A stretch of DNA of 64,000 nucleotides from Microbacterium hydrocarbonoxydans (GCF_011752045.1 NZ_JAAKXW010000001.1:1488001-1552000), one strand, 5' to 3'. Positions 25,866-34,852 are shown, counted from the first letter of the stretch. Program-made: numbers and translations. The notes: a model not told the origin generated them from the letters alone.

Positions 25866-26618
25866 TCAGGAGAGCTCAGCACGCTCCCCCGCCGTGAGCA
25901 CACGCAGGCGGTCGCCGCGGCCGGCGTGCTCGAACATGCCGATCAGGCGCTCACGCGTCTCGGAGAAGTGGAACCAGCCCTCGGCGTGCACGGGGACGAT
26001 CATGGCATCCGCCAGCACCTCCGCGGCCTCGAGCGCGGTGCGGGCGTTCAGGGTGAGGTCGACGTCGCCGAAGCGGCCGACGTTCGCCGCCCCTGCGAAG
26101 AGCACCGCGATGTCGATGCGAGGGAATCGCCCGGCGATCTCGCGCACGAGGTCGACGGAGGCGTTGTCCCCGGAGACGTACACGGTCGGCTCGCCTTCCG
26201 CCTCGAGCACGAACCCGGTGACGACGCCGGTCAGCGCCTCGGCACCCTCCGGGCCGTGCAGGGCGGGCACAGCCGTGATCACCACGTCGCCGACGCGGTG
26301 CTGCCGCCACGGCGCGAGGCCGGTGATGTGCGGGATGCGCGCGGCGGAGTCCTCGGTGCCCAGCACGAGCGGGATCTCCGGGAGCAGCGCACGGCCGGCC
26401 TCGTCGAGGTTGTCCTCGTGCTGGTCGTGCGAGAGGAGGACGACGTCGATCGGGCCGACGGCGGATGCCGGCACGGCGGGTCCCGTGAGCTTGTACAGCG
26501 TGATCGGGCCGGGGTACTCCCGCGGCTCGTCGAACGTGGGGTCGGTGAGGAAGGACAGTCCCGCATAGGTGAAGTGCAGGGTCGGACCGCCGACGAGAAG
26601 GGCTGAGATCGTTGTCAT
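25866..26618 (-). CDS. MBL-fold metallo-hydrolase, UlaG-like
   Basis: About 250 residues of metallo-beta-lactamase fold. TLHFTYAGLSFLTDPTFDEP near the N-terminus resembles the UlaG group. The metal motif appears as LSHDQHEDNLD (the SHxHxDH position with Q in place of the usual spacer). Further ligands are likely in the histidine of ALHGP, the aspartate of VSGDNAS, and the histidine of VPVHAEGW. The ATG at 26618 has GGGG upstream; an in-frame ATG at 26636 adds six residues. It is divergent from the GlxA-type regulator (70 bp). The substrate is unknown. Confidence 0.85.
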   Translation of the reverse strand: MTTISALLVGGPTLHFTYAGLSFLTDPTFDEPREYPGPITLYKLTGPAVPASAVGPIDVVLLSHDQHEDNLDEAGRALLPEIPLVLGTEDSAARIPHITGLAPWRQHRVGDVVITAVPALHGPEGAEALTGVVTGFVLEAEGEPTVYVSGDNASVDLVREIAGRFPRIDIAVLFAGAANVGRFGDVDLTLNARTALEAAEVLADAMIVPVHAEGWFHFSETRERLIGMFEHAGRGDRLRVLTAGERAELS

Positions 26619-26688
26619 GGCCCCAGTCTTCGGCATCCGCTCGTCGGCCTCCAGTGGCCTGAAGGCGCGTGTTCGATAGGATCAGGCC

Positions 26689-27660
26689 ATGTCTGATCCC
26701 GGTCGTCGCAGCCGTGTCGCCGTGCTGGCGTTCCCGCACATCAGCCCCTTCCACCTGTCCGTCCCGACTCTCGTGTTCGGCGGCGCCGGGCTCGACGGCG
26801 TCGAGGGCCTGTACGACGTCACGGTGTGCGCCGAGCATCCGGGGTCGATGCCGACCGGCGCCGGGTACGCGATCCAGGTGGATGCCGGACTCGAGGCGAT
26901 GGCGGAGGCCGATCTCGTCGTGATCCCGAGCTGGCGCGAGTCCGTCTCCCCCTCCGCGGAGCTGCTCGACGCGGTGCGCGCGGCACACGCCCGCGGGGCG
27001 CGCATCGTCGGGCTGTGCCTGGGGACCTTCGTGGTCTCTGCATCCGGGGTCGCTGACGGACGGGAGGTGTCCACGCACTGGTCGGCCGCGCCGCGCCTCT
27101 CGGCGGCAGAGCCCGCCGTGACCGTTCGGGAGGACGTTCTGTGGACCGACCTCGGCGACGTCATCACCTCCGCCGGCGCGGCTGCAGCGCTGGACTGCTG
27201 CCTGCACATCGTGCGCTCCGACCACGGCAGCCTCGCCGCGGCCGCACTCGCCCGGGCACTCGTGCTCGCCCCTCATCGCACCGGTTCGCAGGCGCAGTAC
27301 ATCCCGGCCCCCGTTGTGGCGGCATCCGCGGACGACCCGATCGGCCGGGCCATGCTGTGGGCGCGCGCGCACCTCGCCGACCCGATCGACGTGGACACCT
27401 GGGCGGCCTCGGTGCACCTCTCCCGGCGCACGTTCACGCGCCGGTTCCGCGAGCGCACCGCGAACAGCCCGCAGCAGTGGCTGCTCGACCAGCGCGTCGA
27501 CGCCGCCCGCACCCTGCTCGAAGGCGGCGACGACACCGTCGAGCGCATCGCCGAGCTCGCCGGATTCGGCAGCGCCGTGTCGCTGAGACTGCACTTCCGT
27601 CAGCGCCTGGGCGTGAGCCCCGCCGCGCACCGGGCCGCGTTCCGCGTCGGCGCGGCCTGA
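26689..27660 (+). CDS. GlxA-family AraC-type transcriptional regulator
   Basis: A 323-residue regulator with an N-terminal DJ-1/PfpI (class I amidotransferase-like) domain and a C-terminal AraC HTH pair. The nucleophile-elbow cysteine is C110 in IVGLCLGTFVV. The DNA-binding part has LSRRTFTRRFRERTANSPQQWLLDQRVDAARTLLE and IAELAGFGSAVSLRLHFRQRLGVSP. Start ATG at 26689. It is divergent from the MBL-fold gene, the most likely target. The effector is unknown; the domain probably senses a small molecule rather than acting as an enzyme. Confidence 0.9.
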   Translation: MSDPGRRSRVAVLAFPHISPFHLSVPTLVFGGAGLDGVEGLYDVTVCAEHPGSMPTGAGYAIQVDAGLEAMAEADLVVIPSWRESVSPSAELLDAVRAAHARGARIVGLCLGTFVVSASGVADGREVSTHWSAAPRLSAAEPAVTVREDVLWTDLGDVITSAGAAAALDCCLHIVRSDHGSLAAAALARALVLAPHRTGSQAQYIPAPVVAASADDPIGRAMLWARAHLADPIDVDTWAASVHLSRRTFTRRFRERTANSPQQWLLDQRVDAARTLLEGGDDTVERIAELAGFGSAVSLRLHFRQRLGVSPAAHRAAFRVGAA

Positions 27661-27679
27661 GGGGTACGCATGTGGCGCG

Positions 27680-27697
27680 CCGGGGCACCCGCCCCGG
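27680..27697. terminator. Short GC-rich hairpin between convergent genes
   Basis: CCGGGGC / GCCCCGG with a 4-base loop lies between the stops of the GlxA-type gene and the EEP-family gene. Seven pairs and no T-tract, so this is a weak candidate. Confidence 0.45.
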
Positions 27698-27707
27698 AAC
27701 TCGAGCG

Positions 27708-28376
27708 TCAGTGCGGCCGTGCGGTGACCAGGATCGGGCGGTGGTCGCTCGACCCCTGCGGGAGCGTGGTCACCTTGTCGATCTCGAAGCCCACAGAGGT
27801 CGCGAAGTCGTAGTGCCCGCGGAACACGCGGTAGCGGGTGTAGGTGTGGTCGTCGCTGAGCGTGAGCGCGTAGCCGTGGTCGCGGACCGTCTGGCCGAGG
27901 TTCTCCTTGAACACCGGGTAGTTGTAGTCGCCGACCATCAGCACCGGCAGCCCCTCGCCGAGCTTCTCCAGCTCGGTGAGCGCCGCACGGATCTGATGCC
28001 GGCGGAGCGAGTTCAGCGCGGTCAGCGGCGCGGCGTGGAAGGAGGCGACGATCATGTCGCGCCGGTCATCGATGTCGTGCAGCCGCACGCCGAGCACGCG
28101 CTCATGCGCCGGACGCAGCAGGTGGTCGTGCAGCGACTTCTTCAGCCCGATCGTCTTCACCGCATCCATCCGGAAGACGCTGCTGCGGTAGTACACCGCC
28201 AGGCCCAGCCGGTTGCCCTGCGTCGCCAGCGCGAGCACGAGGTCGCCCACCCGCGGAGGCAGCTCCTGCACATCGCACTCCTGCAGGCAGAGGACGTCCG
28301 GGTCGTGCTGCTCCTGCAGCGCGACGAGTTCGCCGGCCGCCCGATGCTTGCGCAGGTTGTAGGAGATGACCTTCAT
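27708..28376 (-). CDS. Endonuclease/exonuclease/phosphatase family protein
   Basis: A 222-residue protein of the EEP superfamily, which cleaves phosphodiester or phosphomonoester bonds in DNA, RNA, inositol phosphates or lipids. VISYNLRKH carries the first metal-site asparagine and LCLQECDVQ the metal-binding glutamate. VGDYNYP has the aspartate/asparagine pair and SSDHRPILV the catalytic aspartate-histidine. It has no signal peptide, so it is cytoplasmic. It lies 91 bp after truA on the same strand. The substrate cannot be inferred. Confidence 0.85.
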   Translation of the reverse strand: MKVISYNLRKHRAAGELVALQEQHDPDVLCLQECDVQELPPRVGDLVLALATQGNRLGLAVYYRSSVFRMDAVKTIGLKKSLHDHLLRPAHERVLGVRLHDIDDRRDMIVASFHAAPLTALNSLRRHQIRAALTELEKLGEGLPVLMVGDYNYPVFKENLGQTVRDHGYALTLSDDHTYTRYRVFRGHYDFATSVGFEIDKVTTLPQGSSDHRPILVTARPH

Positions 28377-28467
28377 GATCGCTCCTACGCTACTCGCGTC
28401 CGCCCCGCGAGCGGGGACTTCTCCGGGTGTCGCCCCTCCTGTCGGACGCGGTGCCCGAAGGCGGGCG

Positions 28468-29316
28468 TCACTCGCCGGGGATCTCGCGGCGGGCGCGCGT
28501 CTGCTCGGCCCGTGCCGACAGCAGATCGTCGGCCGGATACCCGACCTCGGTCAGTGTCAGTCCCCGCGCGGCGAGGACCTTGAACTCGCTGGTGCGCTCG
28601 AGGGCATCGCGGAGCACCACGAGGTCGTCGACATCGAGTCGCCCCTCGCCCACTGCGGCGCAGGCGCCGACGAGGGCGCGCACCATGCTGTGGCAGAAGG
28701 CGTCGGCCTTCACCTCCGCGACGAGCACGCCGAGCTCGTCGCGCGTCCAGCGGTAGTCGAGCAGCGTGCGGATCGTCGTGGACTCCTCGCGCGGCTTGCA
28801 GTACGCAGCGAAGTCGTGCAGTCCGATGAGCGTGCGGGCGGCGGCATCCATCGCCTCGGCATCGAGCGCGCCGCGGTGGGTCGTCGTGTCGTGCCGGCGC
28901 AGCGGGTCGTAACCGGACGACTCGTCGGCGAGCCGGTAGCGGTAGCGCCGCCACACCGCGGAGAACCGGGCGTCGAACCCGTCCGGGGCGATCGACGACC
29001 GCGTGACGGTCACGTCGGGGTAGGCGCCGAGCACCCCGCGCATGCGCCCGGCGATCGAGCCGGCAGGGTCATGCGCCGCGCGGCCGTGCCTGGCCTCGAT
29101 CCGCGACCACTGCGCCTCGTCGAGGTCGACGTGCGCCACCTGACCGGCGGCGTGCACGCCGGCATCCGTCCTCCCGGCGACGACGAACTGCACGTCGCTG
29201 CCGACGATGCGGGCCAGGGCCGCCTCCAGGGTGCCCTGCACGGTGCGCAGATTCGGCTGCTTGGCCCACCCGCGGAAGTGGGTGCCGTCATAGGCGATGT
29301 CGAGGCGGATGCGCAC
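28468..29316 (-). CDS. truA: tRNA pseudouridine(38-40) synthase
   Basis: Modifies uridines 38-40 in the anticodon arm of many tRNAs. The 282-residue protein starts MRIRLDIAYDGTHFRGWAKQPNLRTVQGTLE. The catalytic aspartate is D51 in AGRTDAGVHA, and FAAYCKPREE plus SMVRALVGA near the C-terminus belong to the TruA fold. In many actinobacteria truA follows rplQ; here it follows rraA (33 bp), so it has been separated from the ribosomal cluster. Confidence 0.95.
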   Translation of the reverse strand: MRIRLDIAYDGTHFRGWAKQPNLRTVQGTLEAALARIVGSDVQFVVAGRTDAGVHAAGQVAHVDLDEAQWSRIEARHGRAAHDPAGSIAGRMRGVLGAYPDVTVTRSSIAPDGFDARFSAVWRRYRYRLADESSGYDPLRRHDTTTHRGALDAEAMDAAARTLIGLHDFAAYCKPREESTTIRTLLDYRWTRDELGVLVAEVKADAFCHSMVRALVGACAAVGEGRLDVDDLVVLRDALERTSEFKVLAARGLTLTEVGYPADDLLSARAEQTRARREIPGE

Positions 29317-29349
29317 GGAGAAAAGCCTAGGGCAGGCTCGACCCGAGCC

Positions 29350-29817
29350 TCAGCGCTCGACGAGGATGCCGTCCTCGTCGCTGTACAGGCGCGCCCCGAC
29401 CCGGAAGGTCACGCCGCCGAACTCGAGCGTCACGTCCGCCTCCCCGGTGCTGAGCTTCGTGCTCTTGCGCGGGTTCGTGCCGAGCGCCTTCACACCGAGA
29501 TCGAGCCCGTCGACCGCGACGCTGTCGCGGATCGCGCCGTGGATCACGACCCCCGCCCAGCCGTTCGAGACCGCCAGCTCGGCGATCATGTCGCCCATCA
29601 GCGCCCGGTTGAGGGAGCCTCCGCCGTCGACGACGAGCACCGCTCCCTCGCCCGGAGTCGAGAGCACCGACTTCAGCAGCGCGTTGTCCTCGAAGCAGCG
29701 CACCGTGCGGATCGGGCCGTCGAACGCGCGCCGCCTCCCGAAGGAGCGCAGCTGCAGCGGCAGCGACTGGATGCCCTCCTCGAGCTCGTCGTACAGGTCG
29801 GCGGTGGCGACGGTCAT
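29350..29817 (-). CDS. rraA: RraA-family protein
   Basis: A 155-residue protein of the RraA/menG-like family, often named ribonuclease E activity regulator and containing many 4-hydroxy-4-methyl-2-oxoglutarate aldolases. [60 protein letters not shown] and VIHGAIRDS are all family segments. The ATG at 29817 was chosen because GGAGGG lies seven bases upstream, inside the end of the permease gene; the coding regions are separated by only one base. Annotations in this family are unreliable, and either RNase-linked or aldolase activity is possible. Confidence 0.88.
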   Translation of the reverse strand: MTVATADLYDELEEGIQSLPLQLRSFGRRRAFDGPIRTVRCFEDNALLKSVLSTPGEGAVLVVDGGGSLNRALMGDMIAELAVSNGWAGVVIHGAIRDSVAVDGLDLGVKALGTNPRKSTKLSTGEADVTLEFGGVTFRVGARLYSDEDGILVER

Positions 29818-29818
29818 G

Positions 29819-31357
29819 TCAGATCCCTCCATCGATCGAGCGCGGGAACTCTGCGGCGTCCTCCGGCACCATGACCTCAGTCTGCCGGTTCAGGCTCTCG
29901 CCGCGGAAGAACCGCTTCGAGCGCGGGAACAGGTACCAGACGAACATCAGCACGAGGCCGACGGCCAGCGAGCCGATGCCGACCACGAAGGTGCCGCCGA
30001 TGCCGAAGAGCACGGTGTAGCCGTAGTCGACGTCCCACATGTCGATCGCGGACTGCACGAACGCGCCCGTGAGCAGGAGCGCCCCGATCAGCGGGAACAG
30101 CCCCTTGAAGAGGAAGTCCCGCGGCGAGCGGCGCAGGTCGGCCCGGAAGTACCAGACGCACGCGAAGCCGGTGATCGCGTAGTAGAACGCGATCGCAAGA
30201 CCGAGCGAGAGGATCGAGTCCTGCAGGATGTTGTCGCTGATCAGGGTCATGCCGACGTAGTACGCGATGGCCACGACCCCCATGACGATCGTCGAGAAGG
30301 ACGGCGTCTTGTAGACGGGATGCACGTCCTTGAACTTCTCGGGGAGGGCGCGGTAGACACCCATCGCCAGAGTGCCGCGGGCCGTGGGGAGGATGGTGGT
30401 CTGGGTCGAGGAGATCGACGAGATGATGACGGCGACGACGAGCACCCAGCCGAACGGACCGAGGAGTCCGTCTTTGATGGCGAGGAAGAAGTCGTCGGCG
30501 TTCGCCTCATTGCCGAGCCCCGGCCCGTCTTCGCCGAGGCCGGCGTACATCATCGCCGCGATGGTCACGGCCACGTAGGTGAAGAGCAGGATGACGGTCG
30601 TGAGCAGCGCCGCACGCCCGGGGATGCGCTTCGGGTCCTTGGTCTCCTCGTTCAGCGCGAGACAGGTGTCCCAGCCCCAGTAGATGAACAGGGCGAGCAG
30701 GATCGCCTCGGTGAAGCCCGACCAGGAGGTGAACGCGAACGGGTTCATCCACTCCCAGGAGAACGGGATCGCGTTCGGGGCGTTGCCCGTGGCGATCTGC
30801 CAGAAGACCGCCACGATGAAGACCACGAGTGCGAGGTACTGGACGCCGAGGAGCACGTTCTGGATGCGCTCGCCGATCTCGACCCCGCGCCAGCTCACCC
30901 ACGTCATCGCGGCGATGAACAGCACGGCGACGAGCACGACCCGCAGATCGTTGTTCTCCAGGTCCTGTCCGAACAGCGCCCAGAAGTACACCGAGGCGAT
31001 CTGCGCGAGGTTCGCGAGCACGACCATGCCTGCGACGGCGACGCCCCAGCCGCCCATCCAGCCGATCCATGGGCCGAACGCCTTGGTGCCCCAGGTGAAC
31101 GTGGTGCCGCAGTCTGGCACCGCGTTGTTGAGCTCGCGATACGCGAAGGCGATGAGGAGCATCGGGATGAACGCGAGGATGAACGCGATCGGCGCCTGCG
31201 CGCCGACGGCGAGGACCACCCAGCCGAGAGTCGCGACCAGCGAGTAGACCGGTGCGGTGGAGGCGAGGCCGATGACGGTGGATCCCCAGAGTCCCAGCGT
31301 GCCGGCCGCCAGCCCCTTGCCGTCGGGTCGTTCCAGGTGGATGGGCGTCGTTGACAT
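29819..31357 (-). CDS. APC-superfamily amino acid permease
   Basis: A 512-residue transporter with about twelve membrane helices. The first-helix block [31 protein letters not shown] fits APC transporters of amino acids and amines. The segment [20 protein letters not shown] and the large external loop after helix 6 or 7 are also typical. The cytoplasmic C-terminus is charged ([15 protein letters not shown]). Its end carries the ribosome-binding site of rraA, so the two are probably coupled. The substrate is not evident. Confidence 0.88.
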   Translation of the reverse strand: MSTTPIHLERPDGKGLAAGTLGLWGSTVIGLASTAPVYSLVATLGWVVLAVGAQAPIAFILAFIPMLLIAFAYRELNNAVPDCGTTFTWGTKAFGPWIGWMGGWGVAVAGMVVLANLAQIASVYFWALFGQDLENNDLRVVLVAVLFIAAMTWVSWRGVEIGERIQNVLLGVQYLALVVFIVAVFWQIATGNAPNAIPFSWEWMNPFAFTSWSGFTEAILLALFIYWGWDTCLALNEETKDPKRIPGRAALLTTVILLFTYVAVTIAAMMYAGLGEDGPGLGNEANADDFFLAIKDGLLGPFGWVLVVAVIISSISSTQTTILPTARGTLAMGVYRALPEKFKDVHPVYKTPSFSTIVMGVVAIAYYVGMTLISDNILQDSILSLGLAIAFYYAITGFACVWYFRADLRRSPRDFLFKGLFPLIGALLLTGAFVQSAIDMWDVDYGYTVLFGIGGTFVVGIGSLAVGLVLMFVWYLFPRSKRFFRGESLNRQTEVMVPEDAAEFPRSIDGGI

Positions 31358-31426
31358 GAAGTGAACAGTAGGGCCGCCGCGGTTCCCTGGTCAAGTTACG
31401 CGTTTTCGCGACGGAATCCGTGTGCG

Positions 31427-31828
31427 TCAGCCCCGTGGTGCGACTGAATCCGTTTCGGTACGAGTCGAGCGTCCCAGCATGCCGTCCGAGTGCTCCGCGA
31501 CCCACTCGACCAGCGGCAGCATCCGCTCCATGAGGTCCCGCCCGAGCGGGGTCAGGCTGTACTCGACGTGCGGCGGCACCGTCGGGAAGGACTCCCGATG
31601 CACCAGCCCGTCGTCCGAGAGCGTGCGCAGAGTCGACGCGAGCATCTTCTCGCTGATGCCGCCCACCTCGCGGCGCAACTCGCTCCACCGGCGGGTGCCG
31701 TCCGAGAGGGACGACAGCACGAGCACGCCCCACTTGCTCATGACGTGATCGAGGATGACACGGGTGCTGCATCCCGGGTCGAAGACCATCGGCGTGGATG
31801 CCTTTATCTGCGCAAAACTCACCGTCAT
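31427..31828 (-). CDS. HxlR-family transcriptional regulator
   Basis: A 133-residue winged-helix repressor. The diagnostic sequence runs CSTRVILDHVMSKWGVLVLSSLSDGTRRWSELRREVGGISEKMLASTLRTLSDDGLVHR, then the wing VPPHVEYSLTPLGRDL. A cysteine in DPGCSTR at the usual position could make it thiol- or quinone-responsive, as for QorR and YodB. It is divergent from the NmrA-type reductase gene at 31924, with a matching operator-like palindrome between them, so it most likely controls that gene. Confidence 0.92.
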   Translation of the reverse strand: MTVSFAQIKASTPMVFDPGCSTRVILDHVMSKWGVLVLSSLSDGTRRWSELRREVGGISEKMLASTLRTLSDDGLVHRESFPTVPPHVEYSLTPLGRDLMERMLPLVEWVAEHSDGMLGRSTRTETDSVAPRG

Positions 31829-31831
31829 GTA

Positions 31832-31856
31832 GGTACCTTACTTCAAAGTGGGTACC
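31832..31856. promoter_or_regulatory. Candidate HxlR operator
   Basis: Two GGTACC half-sites at 31832-31837 and 31851-31856 frame an ACTT/AAGT inner pair, just beyond the HxlR start and 68 bp before the reductase gene. HxlR regulators bind such spaced GTAC palindromes. Assignment is by position and pattern. Confidence 0.6.
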
Positions 31857-31923
31857 CTTCTGTTGGAATGTTCATGACCGCGGATGCTGTTGTCCCGGGT
31901 GATCCCAACGAAAGGACTCACCC

Positions 31924-32772
31924 ATGACCATCCTCGTCACCGGCGCGACCGGGCAGCTCGGCCGCCTCATCATCGAGAGCCTGATCGAGCGCGGAGCCGA
32001 CCCGCAGTCGATCGTCGCCGGAGCGCGCGACGTCGCGAAGGCCGCCGATCTGGGCGTGCGCGTCGCCCGTCTGGACTACACCGAGCCGGAGACGGTCGCC
32101 GCGGCGCTCGAGGGCGTCGACACCGCGATCCTCGTGTCGAGCTCCGAGGTCGGTCAGCGCGTCGCGCAGCACCAGGCCGTCATCGACGCCGCCGTCGCGG
32201 CGGGTGTCTCGAAGTTCGTGTACACGAGTGCGCCGAAGGCGACGACCAGCGCGCTCGTGCTCGCGCCGGAGCACAAGGCGACCGAGGAGCTCATCGCGGC
32301 ATCCGGCCTGCCCGCGGTGATCCTCCGGAACAACTGGTACTCCGAGAACTACGCGGCCGACGTGGCCCGCGCCGCCGAGACCGGCGTGATCGCCGCCGGC
32401 GTCGGCGAGGGACGCGTCGCCTCCGCCAGCCGTAAGGACTTCGCGGATGCCGCCGCCGTCGTCGCGCTCGAGGACGGCCACATCGGCGAGGTCTACGAGC
32501 TCGGCGGCGACGTCGCCTGGGACTACGCGCACCTGGCCGAGGTCGCCACGGAGCTCGTCGGCCGGCCCGTCGAGTACCGCGCGCTCGCGTTCGACGAGCA
32601 GCTCGCCGCGCTGCAGTCCGCCGGCCTCGACGAGGGCACTGCGGGATTCGTCGCCGCCCTGGACGCCGGCATCCGCGACGGCGCCCTCGCTGACACCGAC
32701 GGCACCCTCTCCCGTCTCATCGGCCGGCCGACCACTCCCCTGATCGAGGGGCTCCGCGCGGCCGCCGCCTGA
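31924..32772 (+). CDS. NmrA-type NAD(P)-dependent oxidoreductase, QOR2-like
   Basis: A 282-residue atypical SDR. ILVTGATGQLGRLIIESLIERG is the dinucleotide fold; GVSKFVYTSAPKATTSALVLAPEHKATEELIAASGLPAVILRNNWYSENY is the segment typical of the YtfG/QOR2 quinone oxidoreductase branch. Such enzymes reduce quinones with NADPH. The start ATG at 31924 has GAAAGGA upstream. It is divergent from the HxlR regulator; in other bacteria this pair (QorR and QOR2) responds to quinone or electrophile stress, and the same is likely here. Confidence 0.88.
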   Translation: MTILVTGATGQLGRLIIESLIERGADPQSIVAGARDVAKAADLGVRVARLDYTEPETVAAALEGVDTAILVSSSEVGQRVAQHQAVIDAAVAAGVSKFVYTSAPKATTSALVLAPEHKATEELIAASGLPAVILRNNWYSENYAADVARAAETGVIAAGVGEGRVASASRKDFADAAAVVALEDGHIGEVYELGGDVAWDYAHLAEVATELVGRPVEYRALAFDEQLAALQSAGLDEGTAGFVAALDAGIRDGALADTDGTLSRLIGRPTTPLIEGLRAAAA

Positions 32773-32799
32773 CCGGCATCCAGTCAGGCCCGATCTGAT

Positions 32800-32856
32800 T
32801 CCGGTCGCAGTTCGGCACAGTCCGCGGCACACGCACCGTGCCGAACTGCGACCGGA
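32800..32856. repeat. 57-bp hairpin element, copy 1
   Basis: Perfect 19-bp arms, TCCGGTCGCAGTTCGGCAC at 32800-32818 and its reverse complement at 32838-32856, enclose a 19-base loop. It lies 27 bp past the NmrA-type gene and could terminate it. A second copy with the same arm and loop lengths is at 51208-51264, so it is a dispersed element rather than only a terminator. Confidence 0.8.
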
Positions 32857-32875
32857 GCCCCAGCGACAACGTGCT

Positions 32876-32889
32876 GTATCCCGATATAC
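32876..32889. promoter_or_regulatory. Candidate GntR operator
   Basis: The imperfect palindrome GTATCCCGATATAC lies about 60 bp before the GntR start. On the other strand it contains TCGGGATAC, which recurs near 33777-33785 upstream of the exported-protein gene. It may be an autoregulatory site; evidence is weak. Confidence 0.35.
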
Positions 32890-32950
32890 GCGTCATGAAA
32901 CACAGTTCCGATGATCTCGACACTGAGGACCAGGATCGGAACCACTATCG

Positions 32951-33574
32951 ATGACCCAGCACGCACATGTCACCAAACAGCCGCTTTCCGAGGACGTCTT
33001 CCGTCATGTGGCGTCACGCATCGTGGTCGGTGACCTCACTCCCGGGAGCTACATCCGTGACGTGGAGATCGCGGCCGAACTGCATGTCTCACGCACCCCG
33101 GTTCGTGAAGCCCTGCTGCGATTGGAACGCCTCGGCATGGTGTCGATCCAGCCAAGTCGCTTCACCGTCGTGACCTCGGTCACGATTGAGGAGATCACGG
33201 AATCGATGGAAGCGGCGGGCTATTACGCGGGCGCCCTGGCCCGGATGGCGATCGGCCGAATGACTGCGGAGCAGCGGGCAGAGGCGATCGCCCTCGTCGA
33301 AGCCCTCGGTCGTGTGCTCGAGGATCCCGTCGCCTCCGCGAGCACGCGGATCGACCTCCTCACCTGCCTCCGAAGGCACGCCTGCAATCGCTTCTATCAG
33401 CTTCTGTCGGATGAATGGGTCATCGTCCTTCGGAGGAATCTCCGACTTTTCGTGCCGAGTGCCGATGACCTCGATCAGATGCGCAGAAGCTGCCGCGAAC
33501 TGCAGCGGGCGATGAGAACCGGCGACGCCGAGTTCGCCGAACGTGCGGCGCGCGCTCTTCACCTCATTGCGTGA
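32951..33574 (+). CDS. GntR-family (FadR-type) transcriptional regulator
   Basis: A 207-residue regulator. The winged helix covers DVFRHVASRIVVGDLTPGSYIRDVEIAAELHVSRTPVREALLRLERLGMVSIQPSRFTVV, the canonical GntR DNA-binding domain. The C-terminal part is helical with an FCD-like pattern, including the acidic and histidine-bearing stretch LTCLRRHACNRFYQ, though the usual metal-binding histidines are not all obvious. It is flanked by long intergenic regions. A target could be the exported-protein gene downstream, which shares a short motif upstream. The effector is unknown. Confidence 0.85.
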   Translation: MTQHAHVTKQPLSEDVFRHVASRIVVGDLTPGSYIRDVEIAAELHVSRTPVREALLRLERLGMVSIQPSRFTVVTSVTIEEITESMEAAGYYAGALARMAIGRMTAEQRAEAIALVEALGRVLEDPVASASTRIDLLTCLRRHACNRFYQLLSDEWVIVLRRNLRLFVPSADDLDQMRRSCRELQRAMRTGDAEFAERAARALHLIA

Positions 33575-33882
33575 ATTGCCGAGCACAAGTCGCCGACCGC
33601 ATCCGAAGAATGCCGATATTGCGCTCGTCTTCGCGTAATAGTCGTCATCGTTGACCGTCCTCTGTCTGGGGAGGAGAGGCGTTTCGCAGGGTTATTACCT
33701 CCCCCGCCCCGAAATGCCTCTCCTCTTCCGCAACACCTGATGGCACGAGGCTCCCTAATACATATCGATATTCAGGTCGGGATACCGATATTCCGAGTAA
33801 GAATCGCGAAGCGCCCGGTATCTGTCTAATGAAGGCAAATGACGCTGCATCGAGGGAGCAGCGCACAGAACTGGGGGCTTCC
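33575..33882. other. 308-bp intergenic region
   Basis: The region contains a strong hairpin (33671-33725), then AT-richer sequence with repeated CGATAT elements (about 33764-33792) before the exported-protein gene, and probably its promoter. No convincing small ORF; the in-frame ATG at 33829 lacks a ribosome-binding site. Confidence 0.5.
33671..33725. terminator. Long hairpin downstream of the GntR gene
   Basis: GAGGAGAGGCGTTTCG at 33671-33686 pairs with CGAAATGCCTCTCCTC at 33710-33725: fifteen Watson-Crick pairs and one G-U, with a 23-base loop. It lies about 100 bp past the gene. It could end that transcript or be an operator-like site; no T-tract follows. Confidence 0.5.
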
Positions 33883-34536
33883 ATGAACCGAACGACCGAG
33901 CACGACGCGAACCGAAGCGGCGGGATCACGCGTCGCACGATGACGAAGGGGCTCGCCTGGTCGACACCGGTGGTCGCCGCCGCGGTCGCGATGCCGCTCG
34001 CTGCCGCGAGCACGAATCCTCCGGGGTGCGGGTGCCTGCAGACCGGTTCGCTGGGCGCCTTCACCGCACAGTCGGTCACCGTCCTCAACCTGGGAACGGT
34101 GACCGGGAGCATCGTCTTCAACCTCGACAGTTCGGCTTGCGACACGGGGTTCTTCAAGCCCGGCTATACGATCGTCGGGGTCGGCGGCAGCATCTCATTC
34201 AGCGACAACACTAAGCACGACTACACGATCGGCGGCACGACGGGTGTGGGGACGATCGGCCAGATCAGCGGCTTCACGTCGACCTTCTCCGTTCTCGGCA
34301 ACGTGAACATGCCGAACGACCTCTTCCCTCCCTACACTCCGAAGGTCCCGACGCGACTGTGCATGACCTTCACGGCGATCTTCATCCCCATCCTCCCCAT
34401 TCCCCAGGTCGAGTGCACCTACAGCCTGTGCTTCGACATCACCTCGCCTTCGAGCGTGGGCACGGTCATCGCGGGAACGGGCACGGTGAACTGGAGTGAC
34501 CTGACTCCGAGCAACCCCGTGCTGGCCAGCATTTGA
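33883..34536 (+). CDS. Exported protein of unknown function with twin-arginine-like leader
   Basis: A 217-residue protein. After a short polar start comes a leader with TRRTMTKGLAWSTPVVAAA (about residues 18-36), then a hydrophobic stretch ending PLAAAS. The mature part begins TNPPGCGCLQTG and is rich in glycine, threonine and serine, with several cysteines and a beta-strand pattern (TVLNLGTVTGSIVFNLDSS). I know no family. The ATG at 33883 has GGGGG upstream; the ATG at 33829 is poorer. The stop overlaps a TTG that could start the small membrane protein. The leader matches the one at 49745-51037. Confidence 0.75.
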   Translation: MNRTTEHDANRSGGITRRTMTKGLAWSTPVVAAAVAMPLAAASTNPPGCGCLQTGSLGAFTAQSVTVLNLGTVTGSIVFNLDSSACDTGFFKPGYTIVGVGGSISFSDNTKHDYTIGGTTGVGTIGQISGFTSTFSVLGNVNMPNDLFPPYTPKVPTRLCMTFTAIFIPILPIPQVECTYSLCFDITSPSSVGTVIAGTGTVNWSDLTPSNPVLASI

Positions 34537-34547
34537 GTCGCAGACCT

Positions 34548-34751
34548 GTGGTCACCGATCTCCGCGGCGGCTCTGCGAAATCCCCGTCCCGGGCTCAGCG
34601 GTCGAGAGCCCGACGCAGATACGACCGAAGAATGCGACGCTATTACCGAACGCCCAATTCGGCCGTGGAATCGGCGATGAGAATTGCGCTCGCGATCTTT
34701 CTCTTCGGATGCCTTGGATTCTTCGCGTGGGCATTCCTGTTCTACAGGTAG
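34548..34751 (+). CDS. Small single-span membrane protein (about 67 aa), paralogue of 20252-20428
   Basis: It has a strongly basic N-terminal half (RAQRSRARRRYDRRMRRYY) and one membrane helix ending FAWAFLFYR at the very C-terminus. The RRMRRYYRTPN and WAFLFYR segments match RQMNRYYRAPN and WAFLIYR of the 58-residue protein at 20252. The start is uncertain: a GTG at 34548, or a TTG at 34533 that overlaps the stop of the exported-protein gene. The overlap suggests that the two genes are expressed together. Predicted topology is N-terminus inside. Function unknown. Confidence 0.65.
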   Translation: MVTDLRGGSAKSPSRAQRSRARRRYDRRMRRYYRTPNSAVESAMRIALAIFLFGCLGFFAWAFLFYR

Positions 34752-34852
34752 CGATCCAGACCGCCCGGCGGACCGTCGATCTGGACACCCCGTCTTCCGG
34801 ACCGGAGACCCGGACCGGAGCCTGACCGGAAGCCCGGACGGATGCCGGGGCG

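Noticed and set aside
29297..31354. 685-codon plus-strand frame opposite the APC permease and rraA
   Set aside because: Low-complexity acidic/arginine/histidine composition of an antisense shadow; the minus-strand genes are clear.
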